From assembly GCA_014879855.1 (NCBI GenBank), contig JACSRH010000271.1:1-13575 (forward strand): a stretch of 13,575 bases of DNA, given 5' to 3'. Shown one piece after another: positions 7,071 to 13,575 of this stretch (positions within the stretch are counted from its first letter, which is position 1; the number at the start of each line of letters is the position of its first letter). The notes beneath the pieces are model-generated. The model was not told the origin of the DNA and did not search any database. It worked only from the letters and a program-made list of their open reading frames with translations. This DNA is from Caldilineaceae bacterium (GTDB lineage: Bacteria > Chloroflexota > Anaerolineae > Caldilineales > Caldilineaceae). Made by a program: the position numbers and the translations under genes.

Positions 7071-8309
7071 CTACGTCTCGACCCGCGCAATCACCAGCAC
7101 GACGTTGTGCCCACCAAAGCCGAACGCGTTGACGATGGCATGACGCGCGGTCGCGTGTGCGGCCACGTTGCCGACGATGGGAAGATCGATGGCCGGATCG
7201 GGCGTGTAATTGATCGTCGGCGGCGTGATGCCCTCGCGCAGTGTGTGCACGGCAGCGACCAGCGACTGCGCGCCCGCCGCGCCGAAGCCGTGGCCGATCA
7301 TGCTCTTGATGCTGGTGACGCAGAGATGGCTGGCCGCCTCGCCAAAGGCGCGGCGCAACGCCAACGCCTCGGCGCCGTCATTAAGCGGCGTCCCTGTGCC
7401 GTGCGCATAGACCACGTCAACAGCCTCCGGTCTCACGTGCGCCTGCTGCATCGCGCCGCGCAGGGCGCGGGTCGCGCCCTGCGCCTCCGGGTCGGGTGCG
7501 GTCACGTGGAACGCATCGCCGGTCAGCTTGCCGCCCAGCACCTCTGCGTACAGCGTTGCCCCGCGCGCCCGGGCGTGCGCTTCTGTCTCCAATATGACGG
7601 CGGCGGCGCCTTCGCCGGGAATCAGACCATCCCGATCCACAGAAAAAGGACGGCACGCGCGTGGCGGGTCTTCGGTGCGGCTTGCCAGCGCGCCCATCCG
7701 TCCGAACGCTGCAAAGCTCAGCGGCGTAATGGAGGATTCCGCACCACCCGCAATGAAGACATCCGCCTCCCCTCGCTGCAAGAAGTGATAGGCTTCCAGC
7801 ACGGAGTAGTGTCCACTGGCGCACGCCAGCGTGTGGGTCATCACCGGGCCACGCACGCCAAGCTCGGTGGCCACGGCGCTGCTGATTTCACCGGGCAGCA
7901 TATGCACCAGGCTGAACGCGTCCAGGGAGCGCCAGCCTTCGCGCGCCATCGCGGTTGTGAGCAGCTCGGCCACCGGCAGACCGGCGCCGCCAGTCGCCAT
8001 AAAGACGCCGATGCGTTCGCCATTGTGCGTAGTGATGTCCAGCCCTGCGTTCGCCAGCGCCTGCTGCGCTACCGACACGGCAAATTGCGTTGCTCGCGGC
8101 CAGTGTGCGATGTCCTGCTCAGAAGCCGGCGGCGTGTAGCCTTTGACTTCACAGGCAATATTGAAAGGCATGTCGCCTGGCTCGAACGCGGTGACAGGCG
8201 CGGCTCCGGAACAGCCCACGATCAGATTCTGCCAATAGGTGGCAACGTCATTACCAATCGGGGTAATAGCGCCCATGCCGGTGATAAAGATTCTTGTCAT
8301 GCGTCGCAT
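7071..8309 (-). CDS. fabF: Beta-ketoacyl-ACP synthase II (FabF-type)
   Basis: A 412-aa condensing enzyme of standard length. The catalytic triad is complete: Cys163 in TLACASGHYS, His303 in YAHGTGTPLND and His340 in SIKSMIGHGFGAAG, with supporting Lys335. The closing NAFGFGGHN loop with the gating Phe is present, with His where FabF proteins usually have Thr. It should condense malonyl-ACP with acyl-ACP in fatty-acid elongation. It stands alone on the minus strand with no acpP, fabD or fabG neighbour, so a specialised secondary-lipid or polyketide role is possible. Two in-frame ATGs (8309 and 8300 on the minus strand) are usable; the second gives MTRIFITGMG, the commoner family start, and neither has a strong Shine-Dalgarno site. 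Confidence 0.9.
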   Translation of the reverse strand: MRRMTRIFITGMGAITPIGNDVATYWQNLIVGCSGAAPVTAFEPGDMPFNIACEVKGYTPPASEQDIAHWPRATQFAVSVAQQALANAGLDITTHNGERIGVFMATGGAGLPVAELLTTAMAREGWRSLDAFSLVHMLPGEISSAVATELGVRGPVMTHTLACASGHYSVLEAYHFLQRGEADVFIAGGAESSITPLSFAAFGRMGALASRTEDPPRACRPFSVDRDGLIPGEGAAAVILETEAHARARGATLYAEVLGGKLTGDAFHVTAPDPEAQGATRALRGAMQQAHVRPEAVDVVYAHGTGTPLNDGAEALALRRAFGEAASHLCVTSIKSMIGHGFGAAGAQSLVAAVHTLREGITPPTINYTPDPAIDLPIVGNVAAHATARHAIVNAFGFGGHNVVLVIARVET

Positions 8310-8358
8310 CCCGTCTACGCAGCTAACGCCGGTTGGTTGATGGATAAGTCCAGGCTCT

Positions 8359-8386
8359 ATTCTACCGAAAGGACGCGTTCAGGCAA
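8359..8386 (-). promoter_or_regulatory. Promoter for fabF
   Basis: On the minus strand, TTGCCT (8386-8381, 4 of 6 to TTGACA) is followed after 16 nt by TAGAAT (8364-8359, 5 of 6 to TATAAT). Transcription would start near 8352, about 43 nt before the first fabF ATG. Confidence 0.5.
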
Positions 8387-8460
8387 CAATGGGACAAAAG
8401 TCATTTCCCAAGTTTGTGTGTATATGGCATCCTTGACCGATAAAAGGCAACCGACGCGAT

Positions 8461-8489
8461 AACGTCAGGGAAAACGTCAGGGAAAACGT
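8461..8489 (+). repeat. 12-bp tandem repeat directly upstream of the ygbA-like gene
   Basis: AACGTCAGGGAA occurs twice in perfect tandem (8461-8472, 8473-8484) and a third partial copy AACGT follows (8485-8489). It ends 3 nt before the GAGGAG ribosome-binding site (8493-8498). It may be a binding site for a regulator of the downstream gene, or simple slippage. A TTGACC hexamer at 8433-8438 could be a -35 element, but no convincing -10 follows at the right distance. Confidence 0.5.
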
Positions 8490-8503
8490 AAAGAGGAGTA
8501 GAT

Positions 8504-8851
8504 ATGTCCAACGATGGGCCGCGCATCCGGCGTGAAAAACGCACCGTCGCCGCCATGATCGAACTCTATTGCGAGGAGCAGCACGGCAACCCCAATGGCT
8601 TATGTGCAGAGTGTCGCATGTTGCACGATTATGCCATGCAACGCCTGGAGCGCTGTCCCTTTGGCGAGGAGAAGACCACCTGCGTTGATTGCGCGGTGCA
8701 TTGTTACAAACCCGCCATGCGCGAACACGTGCGCGTTGTCATGCGCACTGCTGGCCCGCGCATGATCTGGAGACATCCCGTGCTGGCTGTGCGTCATGTG
8801 CTTGACGGGCGAAAACTGGGCCCCCGAACGAAAAAGTCGGAGACAAAGTAG
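8504..8851 (+). CDS. ygbA: YgbA-like 'nitrous oxide-stimulated promoter' family protein
   Basis: A 115-aa cytoplasmic protein with the family's pattern: IRREKRTVAAMIELYC, then CAECRMLHDYAMQRLERCPFG, TTCVDCAVHCYKPAMREHVR and MRTAGPRMIWRHPVLAVRHVLD. Seven cysteines (23, 34, 37, 51, 60, 63, 67) are arranged as would suit an iron-sulphur cluster, which fits the reported role of YgbA in growth under nitrosative stress. The ATG at 8504 has GAGGAG 5 nt upstream. The preceding 12-bp tandem repeat may matter for its control. It is divergent from fabF with 194 bp between them, and the next gene (a relic) begins 24 nt after its stop. Confidence 0.85.
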   Translation: MSNDGPRIRREKRTVAAMIELYCEEQHGNPNGLCAECRMLHDYAMQRLERCPFGEEKTTCVDCAVHCYKPAMREHVRVVMRTAGPRMIWRHPVLAVRHVLDGRKLGPRTKKSETK

Positions 8852-8869
8852 TATCATCTGGTGTACAAT
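8840..8869 (+). promoter_or_regulatory. Possible leaderless promoter before the phosphotransferase relic
   Basis: TACAAT (8864-8869, 5 of 6 to TATAAT) ends 6 nt before the ATG at 8876. GAGACA (8840-8845, 4 of 6 to TTGACA) lies 18 nt upstream of it. Transcription would begin at or next to the A of the ATG, giving a leaderless mRNA, which agrees with the absence of a Shine-Dalgarno site there. Confidence 0.4.
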
Positions 8870-8875
8870 CACGGC

Positions 8876-9343
8876 ATGAACTTGCCGCCGTCCTTTGTCA
8901 CCACGATCTGCAATGCATTCGGCGAAGAGGGCCGCGCGTTTCTACATAATTTGCCGGCCCTGCTGGATGAGTATGCCCAGCGCTGGGAATTGACACTGCT
9001 CTCCGCCTTCCCCCATCTCTCCTACAATTATGTCACGCCAGCCGTGCGCCGCGACGCAAGCGAGGCCGTGCTCACGCTGGGCGCGGCGCACCGTAATTCG
9101 CGTTCCGAGCGCGAGACGCTGGCCTTTTACGCGGGGTCTGGCGGCGCCCATTGGTGGGAAGTCGATGCGGACCGCGCCGCGCTGCTGGAGCGGCTGCGCC
9201 CCGGCGCACTGCTGCGGCCGCTGGCGTTCGAGGACAACGGGCAGCACCTGGTTGATTATGACGCCAGCAACCCAGCCAGCGGGCAGGACGATCTGCGCAT
9301 CGCTGAAATCATGTGGAGTCTTCACTCATGCAAAAAGAGCTAA
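8876..9343 (+). pseudogene. Truncated streptomycin 6-kinase-type (APH(6)/hydroxyurea-type) phosphotransferase, N-lobe only
   Basis: The 155-aa product starts IPPSF-like (MNLPPSFVTTICNAFGEEGR), continues LPALLDEYAQRWELTL, FPHLSYNYVTPAVR and LLERLRPGALL, and ends DDLRIAEIMWSLH. This is the N-terminal part of the aminoglycoside/hydroxyurea phosphotransferase family. Intact members have nearly 300 residues. Here the catalytic C-lobe with its HGD motif is missing, and the frame ends in a non-homologous CKKS at TAA 9341-9343. The position where relatives have an ATP-binding Lys (V-L-K-L-G) reads AVLTLG, with Thr67. The 3' end overlaps the following ATPase gene by 16 nt. A GTG at 8861 would add five residues, but the family start fits ATG 8876. 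The product is probably inactive, although the frame is still open, so an accessory role cannot be ruled out. Confidence 0.75.
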
Positions 9344-11511
9344 CATCCTCAACCGATTGGAAAACGATCGAATTGCCGGTCAGCGGCATGGACTGCGCCG
9401 AATGCACGCGCCACGTGCAACATGCACTGGCTGGCGTACCTGGCGTCGCCTCAGTGCAGGTGCTGCTCTCCGCAGAAAAAGCCATCGTGCGCCTTGACCC
9501 CGCGGTGGCGTCGCTGGATCAACTCCGCGCGGCCGTGAATGAGGCGGGATACAGTGCGCCGGCGCCGGCTGATGCACAACAGATGGATCAACAACGCACC
9601 TACACACGCAAGGTCTGGACGGTGATGGCGCTCGTCTTTGGCGCAGTGCTCTTTGTCGTCGTGCTCGGCGAATGGTTCGGTTTGTTTGAGCAGATCACGG
9701 GCCGCGTGCCTTTTGTCGTTGGCGCGGCGCTCGTCGTGCTCAGCGGCTGGCCGATCTTCCGCAACGTTCTGCGCGCCACACGCAAGCGTCAGGTCACTTC
9801 GCACACTCTGATGACAATCGGCGTGCTGGCGGCGCTGGCGGTTGGGCAGTGGACAACGGCCGCGGTGGTCGTCTTTTTCATGCGCATTGGCGATTATGTC
9901 GAGCGCTTTGCTGCGGAAGGTGCACGCAAGGCAGTGCGTACGCTCACGGCGCTGGCGCCGCAGCAGGCACGCGTCGTACGCAATGGCGCGGAGGTGGAAA
10001 TTCCAGTCGCAGAGGTGCTGCCCGGTGAAACCGTCATTGTCCGTCCCGGCGAGCAGATTCCGGTGGATGGCATTGTTATAGACGGCCATGCCACGGTCGA
10101 TCAGGCAGCGATCACAGGCGAATCGCTGCCAGTGGAGGCTGGCCCCGGCGCGCATGTTTACGCGGCGACGATTGCCAGCCTCGGCAGCCTGCGCGTGCGC
10201 GTCGAGCGCATCGGCGCGGACACGACCTTTGGCCGCGTGATCAAGCTGGTTGAGGAAGCCGAAGCCAATCGCGCGGACGTTCAACGCTTCGCCGACAAAT
10301 TCACCGCTTACTATCTGCCCGTTGTGCTGACCATCGCCATTTTGACGTTGCTGATCCGTCGCGACCCGCTGGCGATGGCCGCGGTGCTGGTGGTGGCCTG
10401 TTCGTGTTCGATTGCACTGGCAACCCCCATCGCGATGCTGGCCTCGATCGGGAGCGCGGCGCGAGAAGGCATTCTGATCAAGGGCGGAAAATATATCGAG
10501 ACGCTGGCGCGCGCCGACGTCCTCCTGATCGACAAAACTGGCACGCTCACTTTGGGACGCCCGCGTATCGATGAGGTCATCACGCTCAACGGCGCATCGT
10601 CTACAGAGGTGCTGGCATGGGCGGCGTCAGCTGAGCGCGATTCCGAACATCCACTGGCTGACGCTGTGCGCAACTATGCCCTGGAAAAGGGGCTGACTCT
10701 GGCCGAGCCTGCGCGCTTCCGCGCTGTGCCGGGCAAGGGGGTGGTCGCCGAAGTGGACGGCCATCTGATCACAGTGGGCAGCCATCGCCTGGTCGCCTCT
10801 CTGCTGGACGCGCCGAACCTCCCACTTGCGCTCCACCGCGGACGTGACGACGATTCTGCGCACCTTTGGACAAATGCCCCGCCCATTGATCTGGCCCAGA
10901 CCCAAGGCAAAAGCGTGCTGTGGGTAACGCGTGACCACGCCGTGATCGGCGCGTTGACCGCAACTGACACCCTGCGCCGCGAGACGCCCGTCGCCCTGGC
11001 GCGGTTACGGGCAATGGGCATTGCTACGATCGAGTTATTGACCGGCGACAATGATGCCACTGCCGATGCGCTGGCCGGTCAACTCGGCATCCCGTATCGC
11101 GCCAACCTGCTGCCGGAGGACAAGATCGCGGTCGTGCGCGACTATCAACAGCAAGGCAAGGTGGTGGTGATGGTGGGAGACGGGGTCAATGACGCCCCCG
11201 CGCTCGCGCAGGCTGACGTAGGCATTGCGATGGGCGCCGGCGGCGCCGACATCGCCCTGGAAGCCGCACATATCGCCTTGCTGCGCGATGACTGGCTGCT
11301 GGTCCCGGCCGTTTTTGCGCTTGCCCGGCGCACGATGCGCGTGGTGAAGACAAACCTTTTTCTGACAGCGGTCTACAATGTAGCAGGACTCTCACTAGCT
11401 GCCGCCGGTCTGCTCCCGCCGATCCTCGCCGCGGCCGCGCAGTCGATCCCGGATTTAGCAATCCTGGGAAATTCGGCGCGACTGCTGAGGAAGGGAAAAA
11501 GCAGAAATTAA
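9328..11511 (+). CDS. P1B-type heavy-metal-translocating ATPase with CSC transmembrane motif
   Basis: A 727-aa ATPase (from ATG 9328) that should pump soft metal ions across the inner membrane. Domains in order: a heavy-metal-associated domain with GMDCAEC (Cys23, Cys26); two pairs of TM helices; an actuator domain with ITGESLPVE; a TM helix with CSC at residues 358-360 (10399-10407); phosphorylation motif DKTGTLT with Asp402; SEHPLADAV in the N-domain; VMVGDGVNDAPALAQADVGIAMG; and two final helices ending AAAQSIPDLAILGNSARLL. The membrane motif is normally CPC or SPC, so the Pro-to-Ser change is a clear departure and metal specificity cannot be read from it. GGAG (9315-9318) lies 9 nt before ATG 9328. 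The upstream GTG 9313 would bury that site in the coding region. The gene overlaps the phosphotransferase relic by 16 nt. Confidence 0.9.
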   Translation: MQKELTSSTDWKTIELPVSGMDCAECTRHVQHALAGVPGVASVQVLLSAEKAIVRLDPAVASLDQLRAAVNEAGYSAPAPADAQQMDQQRTYTRKVWTVMALVFGAVLFVVVLGEWFGLFEQITGRVPFVVGAALVVLSGWPIFRNVLRATRKRQVTSHTLMTIGVLAALAVGQWTTAAVVVFFMRIGDYVERFAAEGARKAVRTLTALAPQQARVVRNGAEVEIPVAEVLPGETVIVRPGEQIPVDGIVIDGHATVDQAAITGESLPVEAGPGAHVYAATIASLGSLRVRVERIGADTTFGRVIKLVEEAEANRADVQRFADKFTAYYLPVVLTIAILTLLIRRDPLAMAAVLVVACSCSIALATPIAMLASIGSAAREGILIKGGKYIETLARADVLLIDKTGTLTLGRPRIDEVITLNGASSTEVLAWAASAERDSEHPLADAVRNYALEKGLTLAEPARFRAVPGKGVVAEVDGHLITVGSHRLVASLLDAPNLPLALHRGRDDDSAHLWTNAPPIDLAQTQGKSVLWVTRDHAVIGALTATDTLRRETPVALARLRAMGIATIELLTGDNDATADALAGQLGIPYRANLLPEDKIAVVRDYQQQGKVVVMVGDGVNDAPALAQADVGIAMGAGGADIALEAAHIALLRDDWLLVPAVFALARRTMRVVKTNLFLTAVYNVAGLSLAAAGLLPPILAAAAQSIPDLAILGNSARLLRKGKSRN

Positions 11512-11862
11512 GAGGTTGAGCGCTGACTGACTTGAAAATAGTTTCTTAACGCAAAGGCGCAGAGAAGCAGAGCCGCAAAGGCGTTTTCATGTTCGATTGC
11601 GCCCCGCAAGGGCATGGACACTGTTTGGAAAGCGCAAATCTCGACGCAAAGACGCGGAGGGGCAGAGGTTCGCACAGGAGAAAGCGTAGGTCTCACGCGG
11701 CCTTTTCTGCATTTCTCTTTGCGTTCCTCTGCCTCTTTGCACCTCCGCGTCAAAGAGGCGCCTGTTCAAACAGCTTCTGAGCGTTCAATCTGACGCAGCG
11801 TCGCGGAGATTTCAGAGAAAAATCAAAAGTAGAACGGTTTCTAGAAAGAGCGAGGAGCGCAG
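11512..11862. repeat. Noncoding stretch with several degenerate copies of an interspersed repeat
   Basis: No gene is supported in these 351 bases. A copy beginning AACGCAAAGGCGCAGAGAAG lies at 11549-11583. A second, GACGCGGAGGGGCAGAGG, lies at 11651-11668. A third, inverted, lies at 11701-11760. A weaker copy, TGACGCAGCGTCGCGGAGAT, lies at 11791-11810. Short frames here encode only low-complexity Arg/Ala/Glu peptides. The segment ends with the ribosome-binding site GAGGAG (11852-11857), 5 nt before the next ATG. Confidence 0.65.
11641..11757. repeat. Imperfect inverted repeat pair (MITE-like or palindromic repeat)
   Basis: Read on the minus strand, the right arm is GACGCGGAGG, an extra TGCAAAGA, then GGCAGAGG and an AACGCAAAGAGAAA tail. 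The left arm on the plus strand is GACGCGGAGG, GGCAGAGG, then TTCGCACAGGAGAAAGCG. The two arms therefore align throughout apart from an 8-nt insertion and scattered mismatches, and could fold into a long stem. No transposase is nearby, so it is either a non-autonomous element or two repeat copies in opposite orientation. Confidence 0.5.
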
Positions 11863-13470
11863 ATGCATACAAGGTTAGGTCTTTTTGCAATTTTGGTGAT
11901 GGGGGCGCTCCTGCTGGCGCCGGCGACGATCGGCCGCGCACAGAGCGATGACGGCGGGGCCACGCCCGCTATTGTCGGCGGGCAAGAAGCTACGCCGGGC
12001 GAGTATCCGTGGCAGGCGTTCGTCGAGATCGGCGACGACAATATCGGCTACTATATGTGCGGCGGCTCGCTGATTGCCCCACAATGGGTGCTCACCGCCG
12101 CGCATTGCGTCGACCTGGAAGTGGCGGAGGCGTCGGCAATTGTGCTGCCATCGCAGGTCACTGTCTATTTGGGCAAACATAACATGATGATTTCTGAGCC
12201 GACGGAGCAGATCAAGCGCGTCGCTCGCGTCATTGCCTATCCCAATTACAACTCCAATAACAGCGATGGCGATCTGGCGCTGCTGGAACTCACCACGCCC
12301 GCCACGCTCAACAGCCGCGTCAGCGTGATTCCCCTGCTGTCGAGTCCAGCCGACGATGCGCTCGTCAATCCTGGCATGATGGCCACCGTCGCCGGCTGGG
12401 GAGTCACCCGAGAAGGCGGGCAAGCTTCGCCGACCCTGCGGAAGGTTTCTCTGCCGATCGTAGCGAATACGACCTGCAACCAGGCGCTGCCCGGCCCAGC
12501 CATTACCCAGAATATGCTCTGCGCCGGCTATGCCCAGGGTGGCAAAGACTCCTGCCAGGGCGACAGTGGCGGCCCGCTGATCGTAGCTGCGGGCGCGGGC
12601 GTGTGGAAGCAGGCGGGCATCGTGAGCTTCGGCTATGGCTGTGCGCAGCCTGCACTGTACGGCGTCTACACGCGCGTTTCGCGCTACACCGGCTGGATTG
12701 GCCAATACATAGGTGCGTTGGCGGTGGATAGCTTTTCCCCAGCAAGCGGGCGCGCCGGAACGCAGGTAGCGCTGGTCGGGAGCGGCTTCAGCAGCGCAAC
12801 TGCCGTCGACTTTGCAGGGACGCCGGCAAGTTTCACGATCTCATCCGACGCGCAACTGCTCGCCACGACGCCACCGGGCGCAGTCAGCGGGCCGATCACG
12901 ATCAAGTCGGCGTATAGGACCGCGCAGACAACCGCCTCCTTCGAGCCGCTCTACCAGCTCAACCTCCAGACGCTGGGCAATGGCGTGGTTGACATTACGC
13001 CGACCAGCAGCCGTTGCACCGGCGCCGCGCCCTGTGCGCTGGAGGTGACGGGTGGTGTGACGGCAATCTTGGCGCCGGCGGCAGATCCAGGCTTTGTCTT
13101 CGCCGGTTGGCGCGGCGCGTGCCCCGCGCTTGACATCCCCTGCCGCCTCTACATGAACATGGATCGCAGGGAGATTGCGGTGTTTGCGCCGCCGACTTCC
13201 ACACTCACCATCACGCTCAGTGGCGGCGGCAGCGGCGCTGTCGTGAGCAGCAGCGGCATCAACTGTGGCGCGGCTTGCAGCGAGCAGTTGCCCACGCGCA
13301 CCGCGCTCACCTTGACCGCACAACCCGCCGCGGCCATGATCTTTACGGGCTGGCGCGGAGACTGCACCGGTTTTGCGCCCACATGTTCGGTCATCATGGT
13401 GGGCGACCAACAGGTGGAGGCCGGCTTCGAGGGCGCGCGCTATCTGCATTTGCCGATCATCCGCCGCTAA
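11863..13470 (+). CDS. Secreted trypsin-like serine protease (S1A) with IPT/TIG domain and two InlB-like repeats
   Basis: A 535-aa exported protein. Residues 1-26 are a signal peptide with probable cleavage at GRA/QS. A short propeptide leads to IVGG (37-40), where activation would expose Ile37. The protease domain has LTAAHC with His81, DLALL with Asp137 and GDSGGP with Ser235, and Asp229, six residues before the Ser, predicts Lys/Arg cleavage. Six cysteines fit the three standard S1 disulphides. After about residue 286 comes an IPT/TIG Ig-like domain (VDSFSPASGRAGTQVALVGSGF). Two Cys-containing repeats follow, each ending in a GW-R-G-C motif (FAGWRGAC, FTGWRGDC), like divergent InlB B-repeats. 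The C-terminus is YLHLPIIRR. The propeptide lacks a Lys/Arg before IVGG (TPA-IVGG), so activation is probably not tryptic. GAGGAG lies 5 nt before ATG 11863. Confidence 0.92.
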   Translation: MHTRLGLFAILVMGALLLAPATIGRAQSDDGGATPAIVGGQEATPGEYPWQAFVEIGDDNIGYYMCGGSLIAPQWVLTAAHCVDLEVAEASAIVLPSQVTVYLGKHNMMISEPTEQIKRVARVIAYPNYNSNNSDGDLALLELTTPATLNSRVSVIPLLSSPADDALVNPGMMATVAGWGVTREGGQASPTLRKVSLPIVANTTCNQALPGPAITQNMLCAGYAQGGKDSCQGDSGGPLIVAAGAGVWKQAGIVSFGYGCAQPALYGVYTRVSRYTGWIGQYIGALAVDSFSPASGRAGTQVALVGSGFSSATAVDFAGTPASFTISSDAQLLATTPPGAVSGPITIKSAYRTAQTTASFEPLYQLNLQTLGNGVVDITPTSSRCTGAAPCALEVTGGVTAILAPAADPGFVFAGWRGACPALDIPCRLYMNMDRREIAVFAPPTSTLTITLSGGGSGAVVSSSGINCGAACSEQLPTRTALTLTAQPAAAMIFTGWRGDCTGFAPTCSVIMVGDQQVEAGFEGARYLHLPIIRR

Positions 13471-13502
13471 TCGAGAAAAGTAACAAAGATGTAAAAAGTG
13501 CT

Positions 13503-13535
13503 GAATAGAGAGAGGCTGGCAGCCCCTCTCTATTC
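13503..13535 (+). terminator. Long hairpin after the serine protease gene
   Basis: GAATAGAGAGAGGCT and AGCCCCTCTCTATTC pair in a 15-bp stem with one A-C mismatch and a GGC loop, 32 nt after the stop codon. It is well placed to end the protease transcript. No U-run follows, so it may be factor-dependent, serve as a 3' stabiliser, or act mainly for a gene beyond the window on the other strand. Confidence 0.55.
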
Positions 13536-13575
13536 ACGCGTCACCAAGGCAGATGCATAGTTTTTGTAGCAGTTA

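Noticed and set aside
6918..8462. Plus-strand open frame of 514 codons
   Set aside because: It lies almost wholly antisense to fabF. Its product is Arg/His/Gly-rich with no domain pattern, whereas the minus strand encodes a perfect ketoacyl synthase.
8461..8489. Short CRISPR array
   Set aside because: The 12-bp units are directly adjacent with no spacers, so this is a simple tandem repeat.
9313..9327. GTG start for the metal ATPase
   Set aside because: It would place the likely Shine-Dalgarno GGAG (9315-9318) inside the coding region. ATG 9328 uses that site and leaves the HMA domain intact.
9451..10284. Minus-strand open frame of 277 codons opposite the metal ATPase
   Set aside because: No domain pattern is visible, and it is fully covered by the ATPase coding sequence on the other strand.
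11589..11780. Small open frames in the repeat region (63-81 codons, both strands)
   Set aside because: They encode low-complexity peptides made by the repeats themselves, with no ribosome-binding site.

Overview
The window is GC-rich DNA from a bacterial chromosome, most likely a Chloroflexota member of the Anaerolineae/Caldilinea type. This placement is an inference. It rests on the mix of genes, the degraded 'gacgcagaggcgcagag' style interspersed repeats, and a secreted protease whose C-terminus (YLHLPIIRR) resembles the YLPL-type tails I associate with exported Chloroflexota proteins. No rRNA, tRNA, CRISPR array or intact insertion sequence was found.

Layout, left to right: (1) 1-633, the 3' part of a dihydropyrimidinase/hydantoinase gene, followed by a hairpin. 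(2) 694-2214, a complete murJ (lipid II flippase). (3) 2294-4045, the wreck of a cytochrome bd operon. Pieces of cydA, cydD and cydC lie in order, joined by large deletions (cydB is gone) and broken by several frameshifts, and a copy of an interspersed repeat sits exactly between the cydD and cydC pieces. (4) 4106-7003, a good sigma70-like promoter and a three-gene same-strand cluster. It encodes a metzincin-type zinc metalloprotease with no signal peptide, a 411-aa protein with a C-terminal transglutaminase-like/cysteine-peptidase-like domain, and a 187-aa protein with two transmembrane helices. This cluster is the best candidate for an undescribed system. (5) 7071-8309, minus strand, a fabF-type ketoacyl-ACP synthase with all catalytic residues and its own promoter. 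(6) 8504-8851, a ygbA-like 'nitrous oxide-stimulated promoter' family protein, preceded by a 12-bp tandem repeat. (7) 8876-9343, a truncated N-lobe of a streptomycin 6-kinase-type phosphotransferase that lacks the catalytic half. (8) 9328-11511, a P1B heavy-metal ATPase with one HMA domain and an unusual CSC (not CPC) membrane motif. (9) 11512-11862, a noncoding stretch full of degenerate repeats, including an inverted pair. (10) 11863-13470, a secreted trypsin-like serine protease with an IPT/TIG domain and two InlB-like repeats, closed by a long hairpin.

Functionally, most units are independent housekeeping or accessory genes. The only real sign of joint action is the 4319-7003 cluster: the first two genes are 18 bp apart and share an identical 12-nt Shine-Dalgarno context. 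The window also holds two gene relics (cyd operon, phosphotransferase) and several repeat copies, which suggests a region losing genes through deletion and repeat activity.
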